NCBI GenBank assembly: GCA_964236465.1
Contig: CAXSBZ010000030.1
Span: forward strand, 1 to 38,205
Source of the DNA: Mucilaginibacter_A sp964236465
Lineage (GTDB): Bacteria; Bacteroidota; Bacteroidia; Sphingobacteriales; Sphingobacteriaceae
Direction of reading: 5' to 3'
Length of the DNA: 38,205 bases
Part shown: positions 22,656 through 31,132 of the stretch, one piece after another
How positions within the stretch are numbered: position 1 is the first letter of the stretch
How the letters are laid out: the number at the start of each line of letters is the position of its first letter
The notes under the pieces: generated by a model
What the model saw: the letters and a program-made list of their open reading frames with translations, nothing else
Told to the model about the DNA's origin: nothing
Databases searched by the model: none
Made by a program: the position numbers and the translations under genes

Positions 22656-22744
22656 TTGTCATTTTGACCCAAAGGGAGAAATCTTCTTCAAACTTTTAAA
22701 ATCAACCGCTTCAAATAAGATTCCTCCTAAGGTCGGAATGACAA
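22656..22744. repeat. Intergenic palindrome, GTCATTTTGACC family
   Basis: The arms at 22656-22685 and 22717-22744 pair imperfectly. It is related to the elements at 5211 and 25913 and lies between the convergent algH and purE genes. Confidence 0.75.
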
Positions 22745-22750
22745 TGTAGC

Positions 22751-22776
22751 ATACTTCTTTTAGTGCCTAAAAATCA
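22751..22776 (+). repeat. Dispersed motif overlapping the purE 3' end
   Basis: ATACTTCTTTTAGTGCC with an AAAAATCAC tail. Its end supplies the last purE codons. Confidence 0.6.
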
Positions 22777-23282
22777 CAATCAAAACCGTCCTGCTTCATT
22801 TCTGCAGCAGATTCTTCTACTTTTTTAGCCAGCTCATTTTTATATTGAACCAGATTTTGAACCAAGTTATCATCACCAACCGCCAAAATCTGCGCGGCCA
22901 AAATACCGGCATTCTTGGCCGCATTTAAAGCAACTGTGGCCACCGGAATCCCGTTTGGCATCTGCAAAATGGAAAGTACCGAATCCCAGCCATCAATAGA
23001 ATTACTGGATTTAATCGGCACACCAATCACCGGCAAATGCGTCAGCGAAGCTACCATTCCGGGCAAATGAGCTGCACCGCCTGCACCGGCGATGATCACT
23101 TTTAAACCACGCTTTGCAGCAGATTTGGCGTAACTGAACATGCGTTCCGGCGTGCGATGTGCAGAAACTATCGTGATTTCAAAATCAACGCCAAGTTCTT
23201 TTAAAACATCAGCAGCATCCTGCATCACCGGCAAATCGGATTTGCTGCCCATGATGATGCCGATTTTTATTTCTTCGTTCAT
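22767..23282 (-). CDS. purE: N5-carboxyaminoimidazole ribonucleotide mutase
   Basis: A 171-residue class I PurE converting N5-CAIR to CAIR in purine synthesis. GIIMGSKSDLPVMQDAADVL (8-27), SAHRTPERMFSYAKSA with the active-site histidine, and AGAGGAAHLPGMVAS are all present. It lies downstream of purK on the same strand, separated by a palindromic repeat that could modulate read-through. Confidence 0.95.
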   Translation of the reverse strand: MNEEIKIGIIMGSKSDLPVMQDAADVLKELGVDFEITIVSAHRTPERMFSYAKSAAKRGLKVIIAGAGGAAHLPGMVASLTHLPVIGVPIKSSNSIDGWDSVLSILQMPNGIPVATVALNAAKNAGILAAQILAVGDDNLVQNLVQYKNELAKKVEESAAEMKQDGFDCDF

Positions 23283-23295
23283 TATTATTTTGTTG

Positions 23296-23396
23296 GTAGG
23301 GGCGATTTATAAATCGCCCAAATTTAATGTGATAAAAGAAGCATGGATAGCCCAGCTGTAGTAAAGATTTGAGGGCGATTCATGAATCGCCCCTAC
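23296..23396. repeat. Intergenic palindrome, GTAGGGGCGATT family, with a dispersed motif inside
   Basis: The 24-bp arms (23296-23319 and 23373-23396) pair with one or two mismatches. Each holds a GGGCGATT-AATCGCCC palindrome. A minus-oriented dispersed motif at 23319-23344 sits in the centre, as if one element had inserted in the other. Confidence 0.85.
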
Positions 23397-23397
23397 T

Positions 23398-24537
23398 TTA
23401 ACTCAAAACCTTTAAAGTCTTCTGCACATATCGCGCTTTTTCAATTGCTTTTTCCCGATCTGCATCCACCACCGTTACGTGGCCCATTTTGCGCATCGGT
23501 TTGGTCAAAGCTTTGCCGTAAAGGTGCACGTAAACGCCTTCCAGTTTCAAAACATCTTCGAGGCATTTGTAAACCGCCGGTCCTTCATGGCCTTCTTCAC
23601 CCAAAATATTGACCATCACAGCGTTGTGCAAATTCGAAGTATCACCCAAAGGCAAACCAAAAATAGCCCGCAAATGCTGTTCAAACTGCGAAACCACATT
23701 GCCTTCAATGGTTTGATGGCCGCTGTTGTGCGGGCGTGGTGCCAGTTCGTTTACCAAAATATTGCCGTTTTTATCCAGAAACATTTCTACAGCCAGCAAC
23801 CCTACAATACTTAATTTTTCGGCAATATCAACGGCGATTTGCTGTGCCTTTTGCTGGATTTCAAAGCTATGGAGTGATGGTGAAATCAAAAATTCTACCA
23901 GATTGGCTTCCGGGTTAAACTCCATTTCCACCAGCGGAAACGCTTTAACTTCGCCCTGGATATTTCGGGCAACGATCACCGCGATCTCTTTTTCAAAATC
24001 AATCCATTCTTCAACCAAACTCGGTTCGGTAAAAGCTCCGGCCAGATACGATTCATCCCAAACTTTGTAAACGCCGCGGCCGTCATAGCCGTCTTTTCGT
24101 AATTTCTGGATGTACGGAAAATGAAAATGGCTTTCTTTCAATTCTTCCGGCGAAGAAATGATTTTGAAATGGGCCGTCGGAATATCGTTCTCCTTAAAAA
24201 ACTGTTTTTGCAAACCTTTATCCTGGATCAGCCGGATAATTCGAGATTGCGGATAAACCAGCACACCTTCCTTTTCTAATTGTGCCAGCGCATCAACATT
24301 TACTTTTTCAATTTCAATGGTGAGCAAATCCACCTGCTTGCCAAAATTATAAACGGTTTCGTAATCGCTCAACGTGCCGACCACAAATTCATCACAAAGC
24401 TTTTTGCAAGGCGCATTGCGGTCAGGATCAAGCACTTTCACCGTAACATTATAATTTATGGCTTGCTGGATTAGCATTCGCCCTAATTGTCCGCCGCCCA
24501 AAATCCCCAGCTTCAAGTCTCCGTAAAACGCTTTCAT
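23398..24537 (-). CDS. purK: 5-(carboxyamino)imidazole ribonucleotide synthase
   Basis: A 379-residue ATP-grasp enzyme of normal PurK length, carboxylating AIR with ATP and bicarbonate. Signatures are LGILGGGQLGRMLIQQA (11-27), the ATP-grasp core KLRKDGYDGRGVYKV, EEWIDFEKEIAVIVARN, and the metal-binding LVNELAPRPHNSGHQTIEG. It probably starts the purK-purE transcript. Confidence 0.95.
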   Translation of the reverse strand: MKAFYGDLKLGILGGGQLGRMLIQQAINYNVTVKVLDPDRNAPCKKLCDEFVVGTLSDYETVYNFGKQVDLLTIEIEKVNVDALAQLEKEGVLVYPQSRIIRLIQDKGLQKQFFKENDIPTAHFKIISSPEELKESHFHFPYIQKLRKDGYDGRGVYKVWDESYLAGAFTEPSLVEEWIDFEKEIAVIVARNIQGEVKAFPLVEMEFNPEANLVEFLISPSLHSFEIQQKAQQIAVDIAEKLSIVGLLAVEMFLDKNGNILVNELAPRPHNSGHQTIEGNVVSQFEQHLRAIFGLPLGDTSNLHNAVMVNILGEEGHEGPAVYKCLEDVLKLEGVYVHLYGKALTKPMRKMGHVTVVDADREKAIEKARYVQKTLKVLS

Positions 24538-24557
24538 TTAATGATAATAGTTTGCTG

Positions 24558-24565
24558 CAAAAATA
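24558..24565 (-). promoter_or_regulatory. TAnnTTTG -7 box for purK
   Basis: The minus strand reads TATTTTTG, 20 nt before the purK ATG. Confidence 0.5.
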
Positions 24566-24627
24566 CAAATTCGGTTCAAGCAAAAATTCAGATCAGATAG
24601 ATTTGCTTTTTTAATACAAATTTATGC

Positions 24628-24653
24628 TGATTTTTAGCCGATAAAAGAAGCAT
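24628..24653 (-). repeat. Dispersed motif between purK and the AI-2E permease gene
   Basis: The minus strand reads ATGCTTCTTTTATCGG followed by CTAAAAATCAGC, near consensus, in a divergent intergenic region. Confidence 0.8.
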
Positions 24654-24744
24654 CTGTTTCACTATAAAGGAACCGAACAAAAAAATGTAAGTTCCGTTAA
24701 CGAAGCTTTTATCTTCTTACACCAATTCCTAAAATAGCCGCAAC

Positions 24745-25875
24745 TTGAAAAAAATTATACCCATTTATGCCCGCTGGGCTTTAATTTTATTCACCGTTAT
24801 CGCTCTTGGTTTCCTGATCATCGTTGGCAAAGAAATCCTTTGCCCGCTGGTTTTTGCCATGTTGTTTTCACTTTTGCTGCTGCCTGTGGGCAAATTTCTG
24901 GAAGATCATTTTCATTTCAACCGAAGTGCAGCTTCCATGACGGCTGTTTTGCTGATGCTGGCCGTAATTACGCTGGTATTATATCTGGTTGGATCACAAC
25001 TAACTGATTTATTAGACAATTGGCCAAAAATTAAAATCGAACTGAACAACTCCTTCCATGGCATATTGAACTGGGTGCGGGCCAATTACCACGTCAACCA
25101 AAGCAAACAAATGAACTTAGTACACAGTGCAACCGATAAAATTGCGGAAGGCGGCAGTTCTGGTGCGATTGGTGTTACGCTGATGACAGCTTCATCCGTT
25201 TTACTGTTTTGGGTTTTGGTGATCATCGATACGTTTTTCGTACTTTTTTACCGCCGTTTGCTGCTGCAGTTTCTGATTGCCGTTTTCAAAAAAGAAAATG
25301 CCATCGCCGTTTTTGAAATCGTAGAACGCATCAAATACATCATTTCCAAGTATATTTTGGGGCTGATGTTGGAGATGCTGGTCGTTTCCGGCGTGTGCTC
25401 CACCATTTTCCTGATCGGTGGCTTGCAATACGCTTTGCTGCTGGGCATGATCACCGGCTTGTTCAACATCATTCCTTATTTGGGCATTGCTACGGCATTG
25501 CTAATCAGTGTTTTAATTACGTTAAGCACCGGCGCAGCTGCCGGAAAAGTGATTTTGGTAGGCGTGACGATCATATCAATGCACTTGATCGACAGCAATG
25601 TTTTATTGCCAATGATTGTCGGTTCCAAAGTCCGCATCAACGCTTTAATCACCATTCTGGGCGTTATTTTGGGCGAAATGCTTTGGGGAATTGCAGGCAT
25701 GTTTTTGTCCATTCCGGTGATGGCGGTCATGAAAATTATTTTTGACCGGGTAGAAAACCTGCAACCCTGGGGATTATTGCTGGGCGACGAAGTTTTGGAG
25801 GAAGAAGTGCTGGAAACCAAAAGTTTTATGGAAGAGGAAAACGCTGCTACCGAAGGAGCTTCTTCCCAAATTTAG
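24745..25875 (+). CDS. AI-2E family transporter (membrane permease)
   Basis: A 376-residue protein with about eight hydrophobic segments, starting with WALILFTVIALGFLIIVGKEIL and FAMLFSLLLLPVGKFLE. It has the family's central amphipathic region and the conserved GLFNIIPYLGIATALLI and SKVRINALITILGVILGEMLWGIAGMFLSIPVMAVMKI blocks. Characterised members export autoinducer-2 or act as Na+/H+ antiporters, and the specific substrate cannot be told here. The start is TTG at 24745 because no ATG precedes the first helix. The tail is acidic (EEEVLETKSFMEEENAA). Confidence 0.85.
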   Translation: MKKIIPIYARWALILFTVIALGFLIIVGKEILCPLVFAMLFSLLLLPVGKFLEDHFHFNRSAASMTAVLLMLAVITLVLYLVGSQLTDLLDNWPKIKIELNNSFHGILNWVRANYHVNQSKQMNLVHSATDKIAEGGSSGAIGVTLMTASSVLLFWVLVIIDTFFVLFYRRLLLQFLIAVFKKENAIAVFEIVERIKYIISKYILGLMLEMLVVSGVCSTIFLIGGLQYALLLGMITGLFNIIPYLGIATALLISVLITLSTGAAAGKVILVGVTIISMHLIDSNVLLPMIVGSKVRINALITILGVILGEMLWGIAGMFLSIPVMAVMKIIFDRVENLQPWGLLLGDEVLEEEVLETKSFMEEENAATEGASSQI

Positions 25876-25892
25876 GTCGATAAAAACAGCAT
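25867..25892 (-). repeat. Dispersed motif at the permease stop codon
   Basis: The minus strand reads ATGCTGTTTTTATCGACC followed by TAAATTTG. The TAAATTT end supplies the permease's final codons and stop. Confidence 0.6.
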
Positions 25893-25912
25893 CGTTAATT
25901 AGTTCATTCGCG

Positions 25913-25995
25913 TTGTCAGCTCGACGTTAGGAGAAATCTTCATCGAATACTACAAGCCGCTTTAATGAAGATTTCTCCTAACGTCGAAACGACAG
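25913..25995. repeat. Intergenic palindrome, GTCAGCTCGACG family
   Basis: The arms at 25913-25943 and 25965-25995 contain an uninterrupted stem over TCGACGTTAGGAGAAATCTTCAT. It may terminate the permease transcript. Confidence 0.82.
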
Positions 25996-26008
25996 CACGG
26001 AAATTGTA

Positions 26009-26032
26009 TTACTTCTTTTATCACCCCAAAAT
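26009..26032 (+). repeat. Dispersed motif upstream of guaA
   Basis: TTACTTCTTTTATCACCCCAAAAT, just after the palindrome and about 30 bp before the guaA promoter box. Confidence 0.7.
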
Positions 26033-26059
26033 CCAATTTTACCGTTTCCCCAGATTCTG

Positions 26060-26067
26060 TATCTTCG
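26060..26067 (+). promoter_or_regulatory. TAnnTTYG -7 box for guaA
   Basis: TATCTTCG ends only 3 nt before the ATG at 26071, predicting a leaderless guaA message. Confidence 0.6.
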
Positions 26068-26070
26068 CGG

Positions 26071-27600
26071 ATGCAAGAAAAAATCATTATTCTTGATTTC
26101 GGTTCGCAATTTACCCAGCTCATTGCGCGCCGCGTCCGCGAATTGAGCATCTACTGCGAAATCCATCCTTTCAACCACCTGCCCAAATTTGACGAATCTG
26201 TAAAAGGTATTATTCTTTCGGGAAGCCCGTATTCCGTGCGTCAGGCCGATGCGTTGCATGTTGATTATCAGCTTTTTCACGGCCGTTTGCCGGTTCTGGG
26301 CGTTTGTTATGGTGCGCAATATTTAGCTCATTTTTCGGGCGGAGAAGTTTTACCTTCCAGCACACGCGAATATGGCCGCGCGCATCTGCAATACATCAAC
26401 CAAGAAAATCCGCTTTTCAAACAAATACCTACCAACTCACAAGTTTGGATGTCGCATGGCGATACGATTGCTTCCATTGCTGATGATTTCGAGATCATTG
26501 CCAGCACCGATTCTGTAAAAGTGGCCGCTTATCAAATCAAAGGCACGCAAACTTACGGCATCCAATTTCATCCGGAAGTAACGCACAGCATCGACGGCAA
26601 ACAGTTACTGCAAAATTTTTTGGTCGATATTTGCGGCTGCCAGCAGGATTGGACGCCTGATTCTTTTGTCGAAACCACCATTGCTTCCCTGAAAGAAAAA
26701 TTAGGTGATGACCAGGTAGTTTTAGGCCTTTCCGGCGGCGTGGATTCTTCTGTTGCGGCCGTTTTGCTGCATCATGCTATCGGCAAAAACCTGCATTGTA
26801 TTTTTGTGGATAACGGTTTGCTGCGGAAAGATGAGTTCCAATCCGTTTTAGATTCGTACCAGCACATGGGTTTGAACGTGAAAGGCGTAGATGCCAAACA
26901 GCGTTTTTACGATGCGCTGCAAGGTTTGTCCGATCCGGAGAAAAAACGCAAAGCCATTGGCCGTGTTTTTATTGAGGTTTTTGATGACGAAGCGCATCGC
27001 ATAGAAAACGTAAAATGGCTGGGGCAAGGAACCATTTATCCGGATGTGATCGAATCGGTTTCGGTGAAAGGCCCGTCGGCAACCATCAAATCACATCATA
27101 ACGTTGGCGGTTTGCCCGATTTTATGAAGCTAAAAGTAGTAGAACCGCTGAACACTTTGTTTAAAGACGAAGTGCGGAAAGTGGGCAAAGCTTTGGAAAT
27201 TGATCCGAATATTTTAGGCCGGCATCCTTTTCCCGGCCCCGGATTGGCGATCAGGATTTTGGGTGAGATTACGCCGGAAAAAGTGGCCATTTTGCAGGAA
27301 GCGGATGCCATCTACATTAATAATCTAAAGTCAGCAGGCGTTTACGATCAGGTTTGGCAGGCCGGAGCCATCTTTTTGCCCGTGCAATCGGTTGGCGTAA
27401 TGGGCGATGAGCGGACGTATGAAAACGTGATTTGCCTGCGCGCGGTAGAATCGCTTGACGGCATGACGGCCGATTGGTGCCATCTTTCGTACCAGCTTTT
27501 GGGAAAAATATCAAACGAAATTATCAATAATGTTAAAGGAATTAACCGGGTTGTGTACGATATCAGCTCGAAACCGCCCGCTACAATTGAGTGGGAATAA
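26071..27600 (+). CDS. guaA: GMP synthase (glutamine-hydrolysing)
   Basis: A 509-residue two-domain enzyme converting XMP to GMP. The N-terminal class I glutaminase has Cys79 in GVCYGAQYLA and the histidine of FHPEVTHS. The C-terminal ATP-pyrophosphatase has the P-loop LSGGVDSSVAAVLLH and a dimerisation domain ending KPPATIEWE. The full length matches the family. The next gene overlaps its end by 14 nt in another frame. Confidence 0.97.
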   Translation: MQEKIIILDFGSQFTQLIARRVRELSIYCEIHPFNHLPKFDESVKGIILSGSPYSVRQADALHVDYQLFHGRLPVLGVCYGAQYLAHFSGGEVLPSSTREYGRAHLQYINQENPLFKQIPTNSQVWMSHGDTIASIADDFEIIASTDSVKVAAYQIKGTQTYGIQFHPEVTHSIDGKQLLQNFLVDICGCQQDWTPDSFVETTIASLKEKLGDDQVVLGLSGGVDSSVAAVLLHHAIGKNLHCIFVDNGLLRKDEFQSVLDSYQHMGLNVKGVDAKQRFYDALQGLSDPEKKRKAIGRVFIEVFDDEAHRIENVKWLGQGTIYPDVIESVSVKGPSATIKSHHNVGGLPDFMKLKVVEPLNTLFKDEVRKVGKALEIDPNILGRHPFPGPGLAIRILGEITPEKVAILQEADAIYINNLKSAGVYDQVWQAGAIFLPVQSVGVMGDERTYENVICLRAVESLDGMTADWCHLSYQLLGKISNEIINNVKGINRVVYDISSKPPATIEWE

Positions 27601-28846
27601 GGCGATACTGTTTTTATCGGTACTTTTTTTGGCTGCCTGTTCGCCCAAAATCCGGCCGGTTGTGCAGCAGCCTTCCGTAAAAACTGACGTGCAGATCAAC
27701 CAGGAAAAAGCCGAAGCAGAAAAATCGGCCGCAGCTGCAAAACCGGTTACCGAAGCACCACCGGTTGTAAAGGCAAAACGGGTTCCTTCCATTGCTTTGC
27801 TGTTGCCTTTTGATCTGGACCATGTTGACCTCAGCAGTAATACTTCTACCAAAAACTTGCTGAAAACGAATATTGCGGTCGATTTTTATGAAGGTTTTAA
27901 ACTGGCTTTAGATTCTTTATCGGGCAGCGGGCAAAGCTATAAACTAAGCGTTTTTGATACGCGCGATGAAGTGAGCCAGGCGCAAAAGCTGGCTTCAAAT
28001 CCGGTTATCCGCAGCAGTGATCTGATTGTTGGCCCGGTTTTTCCGGCTGGCGTACAAGCCTTTTCGGCCAGCATCAATAGTTTGCAAAAGCCTTTGGTTT
28101 CGCCACTTTCTGCTGCTTCCCCGGCGGGATATAACAACCAGATGCTCATTACTTTAACACCGCCTTTGGAGTTTCATGCGATGCGGGTGGCGCAGTATAT
28201 CCAGGAAAACATCCGGCCGAAAACAGTTTATATTTTGCGTTCAGGCTATACAGAAGAGAATAAATATATTTTACCCTTTAAAAGAAGCATCGACAGTTTG
28301 AGCCGGAAACGGATTAAGATCGTGGACATTACGATTGCCAAAGGTGATTTTACGGCTTTGCTTCCCAGTTTGTCCAAAACATCGGAAAATATTTTCGTGG
28401 TCCCGTCAACCGATCGTTCTTTTTTAAGCATCACTTTGCAGGCTTTGGGTGATTTGTCCGATACGTATCCGGTGCAGCTTTTCGGTCATCCCAACTGGAA
28501 CAAAGCCACTTTTTTGCAGCCGGAACTGCTGGAAAAGATGCACACTTGTATCACTTCTGCCGCACAGATTGATTATAAATCAGCAGAAACGATCAACCTA
28601 ATCCGTACTTTTAGCAAAACGTATCACACAGAACCCAGCGAATATGCGCTTAAAGGTTTTGATACCGGAATGTATTTTGCCAGGCTGACGGCCGATCCCA
28701 GTTTTGATTTCAAGCAGTTACAATCTGCAAATACTGATCCGCAAAACAACCACTATATTTTTGTGCAAAAAAAAGGTTACGGCTGGATCAACACGAATGT
28801 AGAATTGTTGCAATACGATAACTATACTTTGAAACCGGTGCAATGA
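27587..28846 (+). CDS. Lipoprotein with a type I periplasmic-binding fold (LpoA/Leu-Ile-Val-binding-like)
   Basis: About 419 residues. A TTG at 27587 gives a lipoprotein signal NKAILFLSVLFLAACSP with lipobox LAAC. After a low-complexity linker (about 25-60), a periplasmic-binding fold begins at PSIALLLPFDLDHVDL and continues with FYEGFKLALDSL, SDLIVGPVFPAGVQAFS and KPLVSPLSAASP. Such folds occur in LpoA-like activators of peptidoglycan synthases and in amino-acid-binding proteins. No transporter genes are nearby, which favours a sensory or cell-wall role. It overlaps guaA by 14 nt and the methyltransferase gene by ATGA. The signal-peptide codons derive from a dispersed motif. Confidence 0.75.
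   Translation: MSGNKAILFLSVLFLAACSPKIRPVVQQPSVKTDVQINQEKAEAEKSAAAAKPVTEAPPVVKAKRVPSIALLLPFDLDHVDLSSNTSTKNLLKTNIAVDFYEGFKLALDSLSGSGQSYKLSVFDTRDEVSQAQKLASNPVIRSSDLIVGPVFPAGVQAFSASINSLQKPLVSPLSAASPAGYNNQMLITLTPPLEFHAMRVAQYIQENIRPKTVYILRSGYTEENKYILPFKRSIDSLSRKRIKIVDITIAKGDFTALLPSLSKTSENIFVVPSTDRSFLSITLQALGDLSDTYPVQLFGHPNWNKATFLQPELLEKMHTCITSAAQIDYKSAETINLIRTFSKTYHTEPSEYALKGFDTGMYFARLTADPSFDFKQLQSANTDPQNNHYIFVQKKGYGWINTNVELLQYDNYTLKPVQ
27605..27630 (+). repeat. Dispersed motif used as lipoprotein signal-peptide codons
   Basis: ATACTGTTTTTATCGG followed by TACTTTTTTT encodes ILFLSVLF. The tail matches the copy at 15151. Confidence 0.55.
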
Positions 28847-30012
28847 GGGCAGAAAACCAGCTGAGTACTTTTTTGGTTTTGCTGGAAAACTATCCGGCGG
28901 AAACGCCTTTGTACAAGTTTTTGCCCGGCTATTTCCGGCTGAACAAAAAAATGGGTTCTACCGACCGGCGGATTGCAACCCGACTGATTTACAACTATTT
29001 TCGATTGGGAAAAGCGTTGGCAAATTATCCAGTGGAAGAGCGTTTGTTTGCTGCGGAGTTTTTGTGCAACCAGCAGGAAAATTCTTTTTTAAGTTTTTTT
29101 AAACCGGATTTGTCCGCACAGATTGCTTTGCCAACCAGCGATAAGATTTTGGTACTGCAAAAACAGTATCCTGATTTCCGGCTAGAAGAGGTGTTTCCGT
29201 TTGCCAAACATTTGTCTGCGGGAATTGATCCGATGCTGTTTTTATCATCCTTTTTTTTGCAGCCGGATTTGTTTATCCGCATTCAAAAAGGCCATGAATT
29301 TGTGGCGAAACAAACTTTGGCCGATGCTGGGATTGTTTTTAAACTGAAAAGCGAACATTGCCTGGCACTTCCAAACGGAACCAAATTGGATCAAGTATTT
29401 CCGCAGCAGCGCTATTTTGAAGTGCAGGATGAATCTTCGCAAATGACCGCACGCTATTTTCAACCTCAAAAATGGGAAAACTGGTGGGATGCCTGCGCAG
29501 CTTCAGGCGGAAAATCACTGCTGTTACATGAGCAGGAACTGGATTTAAAATTAGTGGTTTCTGATATCCGGGAATCCGTTTTGGATAACCTGGACGAACG
29601 TTTCGGGCTGGTAGGAATCCGCAAATACCAGAAAAAAGTGATTGACCTTACTCAAAATTTTGATTCGATTCTACACGATTATACTTTCGACGGCATAATT
29701 TTGGACGTGCCTTGTACCGGCTCTGGAACCTGGGGACGGACGCCTGAAATGATCAGCCAATTCCAGGTTTCACGGATTGCTTTTTTTCAGCAATTACAAA
29801 GAACGATTGCACAAAATGTGATCAAATATCTAAAACCGGGCAAACCACTGATCTACATCACCTGCTCTGCTTTCCGCGAAGAAAACGAAGAGGTTGTAAA
29901 TTACCTGGTAAAAGAAGCAGGTTTAATTTTGGAATCTTCGGAATTATTGAAAGGTTACGAACGGAGATCGGATACGATGTTTGTAGCAAGATTGATTAAA
30001 GCAGGCTCCTGA
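28843..30012 (+). CDS. RsmB/NOL1-NOP2-Sun family RNA cytosine-C5 methyltransferase
   Basis: A 389-residue SAM-dependent methyltransferase. The SAM loop is DACAASGGKSLLL (about 211-223). The two catalytic cysteines of the family are present: Cys291 in DVPCTGSGTWG and Cys341 in YITCSAF. The N-terminal helical part (about 1-100) resembles the NusB-like domain of RsmB, but short. The target is probably 16S rRNA, not certain. It is translationally coupled to the lipoprotein gene. Confidence 0.88.
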   Translation: MRAENQLSTFLVLLENYPAETPLYKFLPGYFRLNKKMGSTDRRIATRLIYNYFRLGKALANYPVEERLFAAEFLCNQQENSFLSFFKPDLSAQIALPTSDKILVLQKQYPDFRLEEVFPFAKHLSAGIDPMLFLSSFFLQPDLFIRIQKGHEFVAKQTLADAGIVFKLKSEHCLALPNGTKLDQVFPQQRYFEVQDESSQMTARYFQPQKWENWWDACAASGGKSLLLHEQELDLKLVVSDIRESVLDNLDERFGLVGIRKYQKKVIDLTQNFDSILHDYTFDGIILDVPCTGSGTWGRTPEMISQFQVSRIAFFQQLQRTIAQNVIKYLKPGKPLIYITCSAFREENEEVVNYLVKEAGLILESSELLKGYERRSDTMFVARLIKAGS

Positions 30013-30016
30013 TTTC

Positions 30017-30102
30017 TTGGTCATGCCGAATTTATTTCGGCATCCCACAAGCAACGGTTAGAGCCTTTGATGAGAAATCCTAAAATAAGTTCAGGATGAC
30101 AA
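30017..30102. repeat. Degenerate intergenic palindrome, TCATGCCGAA family
   Basis: The left arm 30017-30046 keeps the inner TGCCGAA-TTCGGCA palindrome. The right arm (30072-30102) has decayed. It is related to the perfect element at 19418 and lies between the convergent methyltransferase and rpoD genes. Confidence 0.7.
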
Positions 30103-30107
30103 AAAGC

Positions 30108-30968
30108 TTATCCCAAATAAGATTTTAAAATTTTGCTTCGTGAAGTGTGGCGCAACCGCTGCAATGCTTTGTCTTTGATCTGGCGAACCCGTTCCCGCGT
30201 TAAGCTAAATTTTTCGCCGATTTCTTCTAAGGAGAACGGACTACTTCCACCCAAACCAAAAAACAACATTACGATTTCGCGTTCGCGTTCTGTTAAAGAA
30301 GACAACGATCTGCGGATTTCTTCAGCCAGCGATTCATCAATCAGCATCGAATCGGTGTTTGGTTCCTTGTTATCCAGCACATCCAGCAACGTATTTTCTT
30401 CGCCGGTAACGAATGGCGCATCCATAGAAACATGCCGGCCGGAATTGCTCAAAGTATCCGAAATTTTATCAACGGTGGTCTCCAAAATATCTGCCAGTTC
30501 TTCCGGAGAAGGTTCGCGCTCAAATTCCTGCTCCAATTTAGAAAAAGCCTTGCTGATTTTACTTAATGAACCAACCTGGTTGAGCGGCAGCCGCACAATA
30601 CGTGATTGCTCTGCGATGGCTTGCAGGATGGATTGGCGGATCCACCAAACGGCGTAGGAAATAAATTTGAAGCCTTTGGTTTCGTCAAATCGTTTGGCAG
30701 CCTTGATTAGTCCCAAATTCCCTTCATTAATTAAATCGCCAAGCGTAAGTCCTTGATTTTGATATTGTTTGGCTACAGAAACCACAAAACGCAAATTGGT
30801 TTTGGTTAATCTTTCTAACGCTGCCTGATCGCCTTCGCGGATTTTTTGTGCTAAAATTACTTCTTCTTCGGCGGTGATCAAATCAACTTTTCCAATCTCG
30901 TGAAGGTATTTATCTAATGATTGCGACTCACGGTTAGTTATGGATTGCGTTATTTTGAGTTGTCTCAT
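30108..30968 (-). CDS. rpoD: Primary RNA polymerase sigma factor
   Basis: A 286-residue sigma-70 of the short Bacteroidota type without a region 1.1. Region 1.2 is SLDKYLHEIGKVDLITAEEE. Region 2 is NLRFVVSVAKQYQNQGLTLGDLINEGNLGLIKAAKRFDETKGFKFISYAVWWIRQSI. Region 3 follows, then region 4 with the HTH SLEEIGEKFSLTRERVRQIKDKALQRLRH. It is expected to read the TAnnTTTG promoters in this window. The 155 bp upstream are AT-rich with no clear box. Confidence 0.95.
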   Translation of the reverse strand: MRQLKITQSITNRESQSLDKYLHEIGKVDLITAEEEVILAQKIREGDQAALERLTKTNLRFVVSVAKQYQNQGLTLGDLINEGNLGLIKAAKRFDETKGFKFISYAVWWIRQSILQAIAEQSRIVRLPLNQVGSLSKISKAFSKLEQEFEREPSPEELADILETTVDKISDTLSNSGRHVSMDAPFVTGEENTLLDVLDNKEPNTDSMLIDESLAEEIRRSLSSLTEREREIVMLFFGLGGSSPFSLEEIGEKFSLTRERVRQIKDKALQRLRHTSRSKILKSYLG

Positions 30969-31106
30969 TTATAAATTTTACCTTATTTGATGTATTTAAA
31001 TAAAAGCATTCAAAAATAAAAAATATCTGTAAAAAAACTACCATTACTTCAAACAGAAATAGCATTTATTGGTATTCGATAAAAATTATTAGGAGGAATG
31101 TATGTG

Positions 31107-31132
31107 ATGCTTCTTTTATCGGCCTAAATATC
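31107..31132 (+). repeat. Dispersed motif at the 3' end of the MBL gene
   Basis: ATGCTTCTTTTATCGGCC followed by TAAATATCG. Its tail encodes the last MBL codons and stop. Confidence 0.8.
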
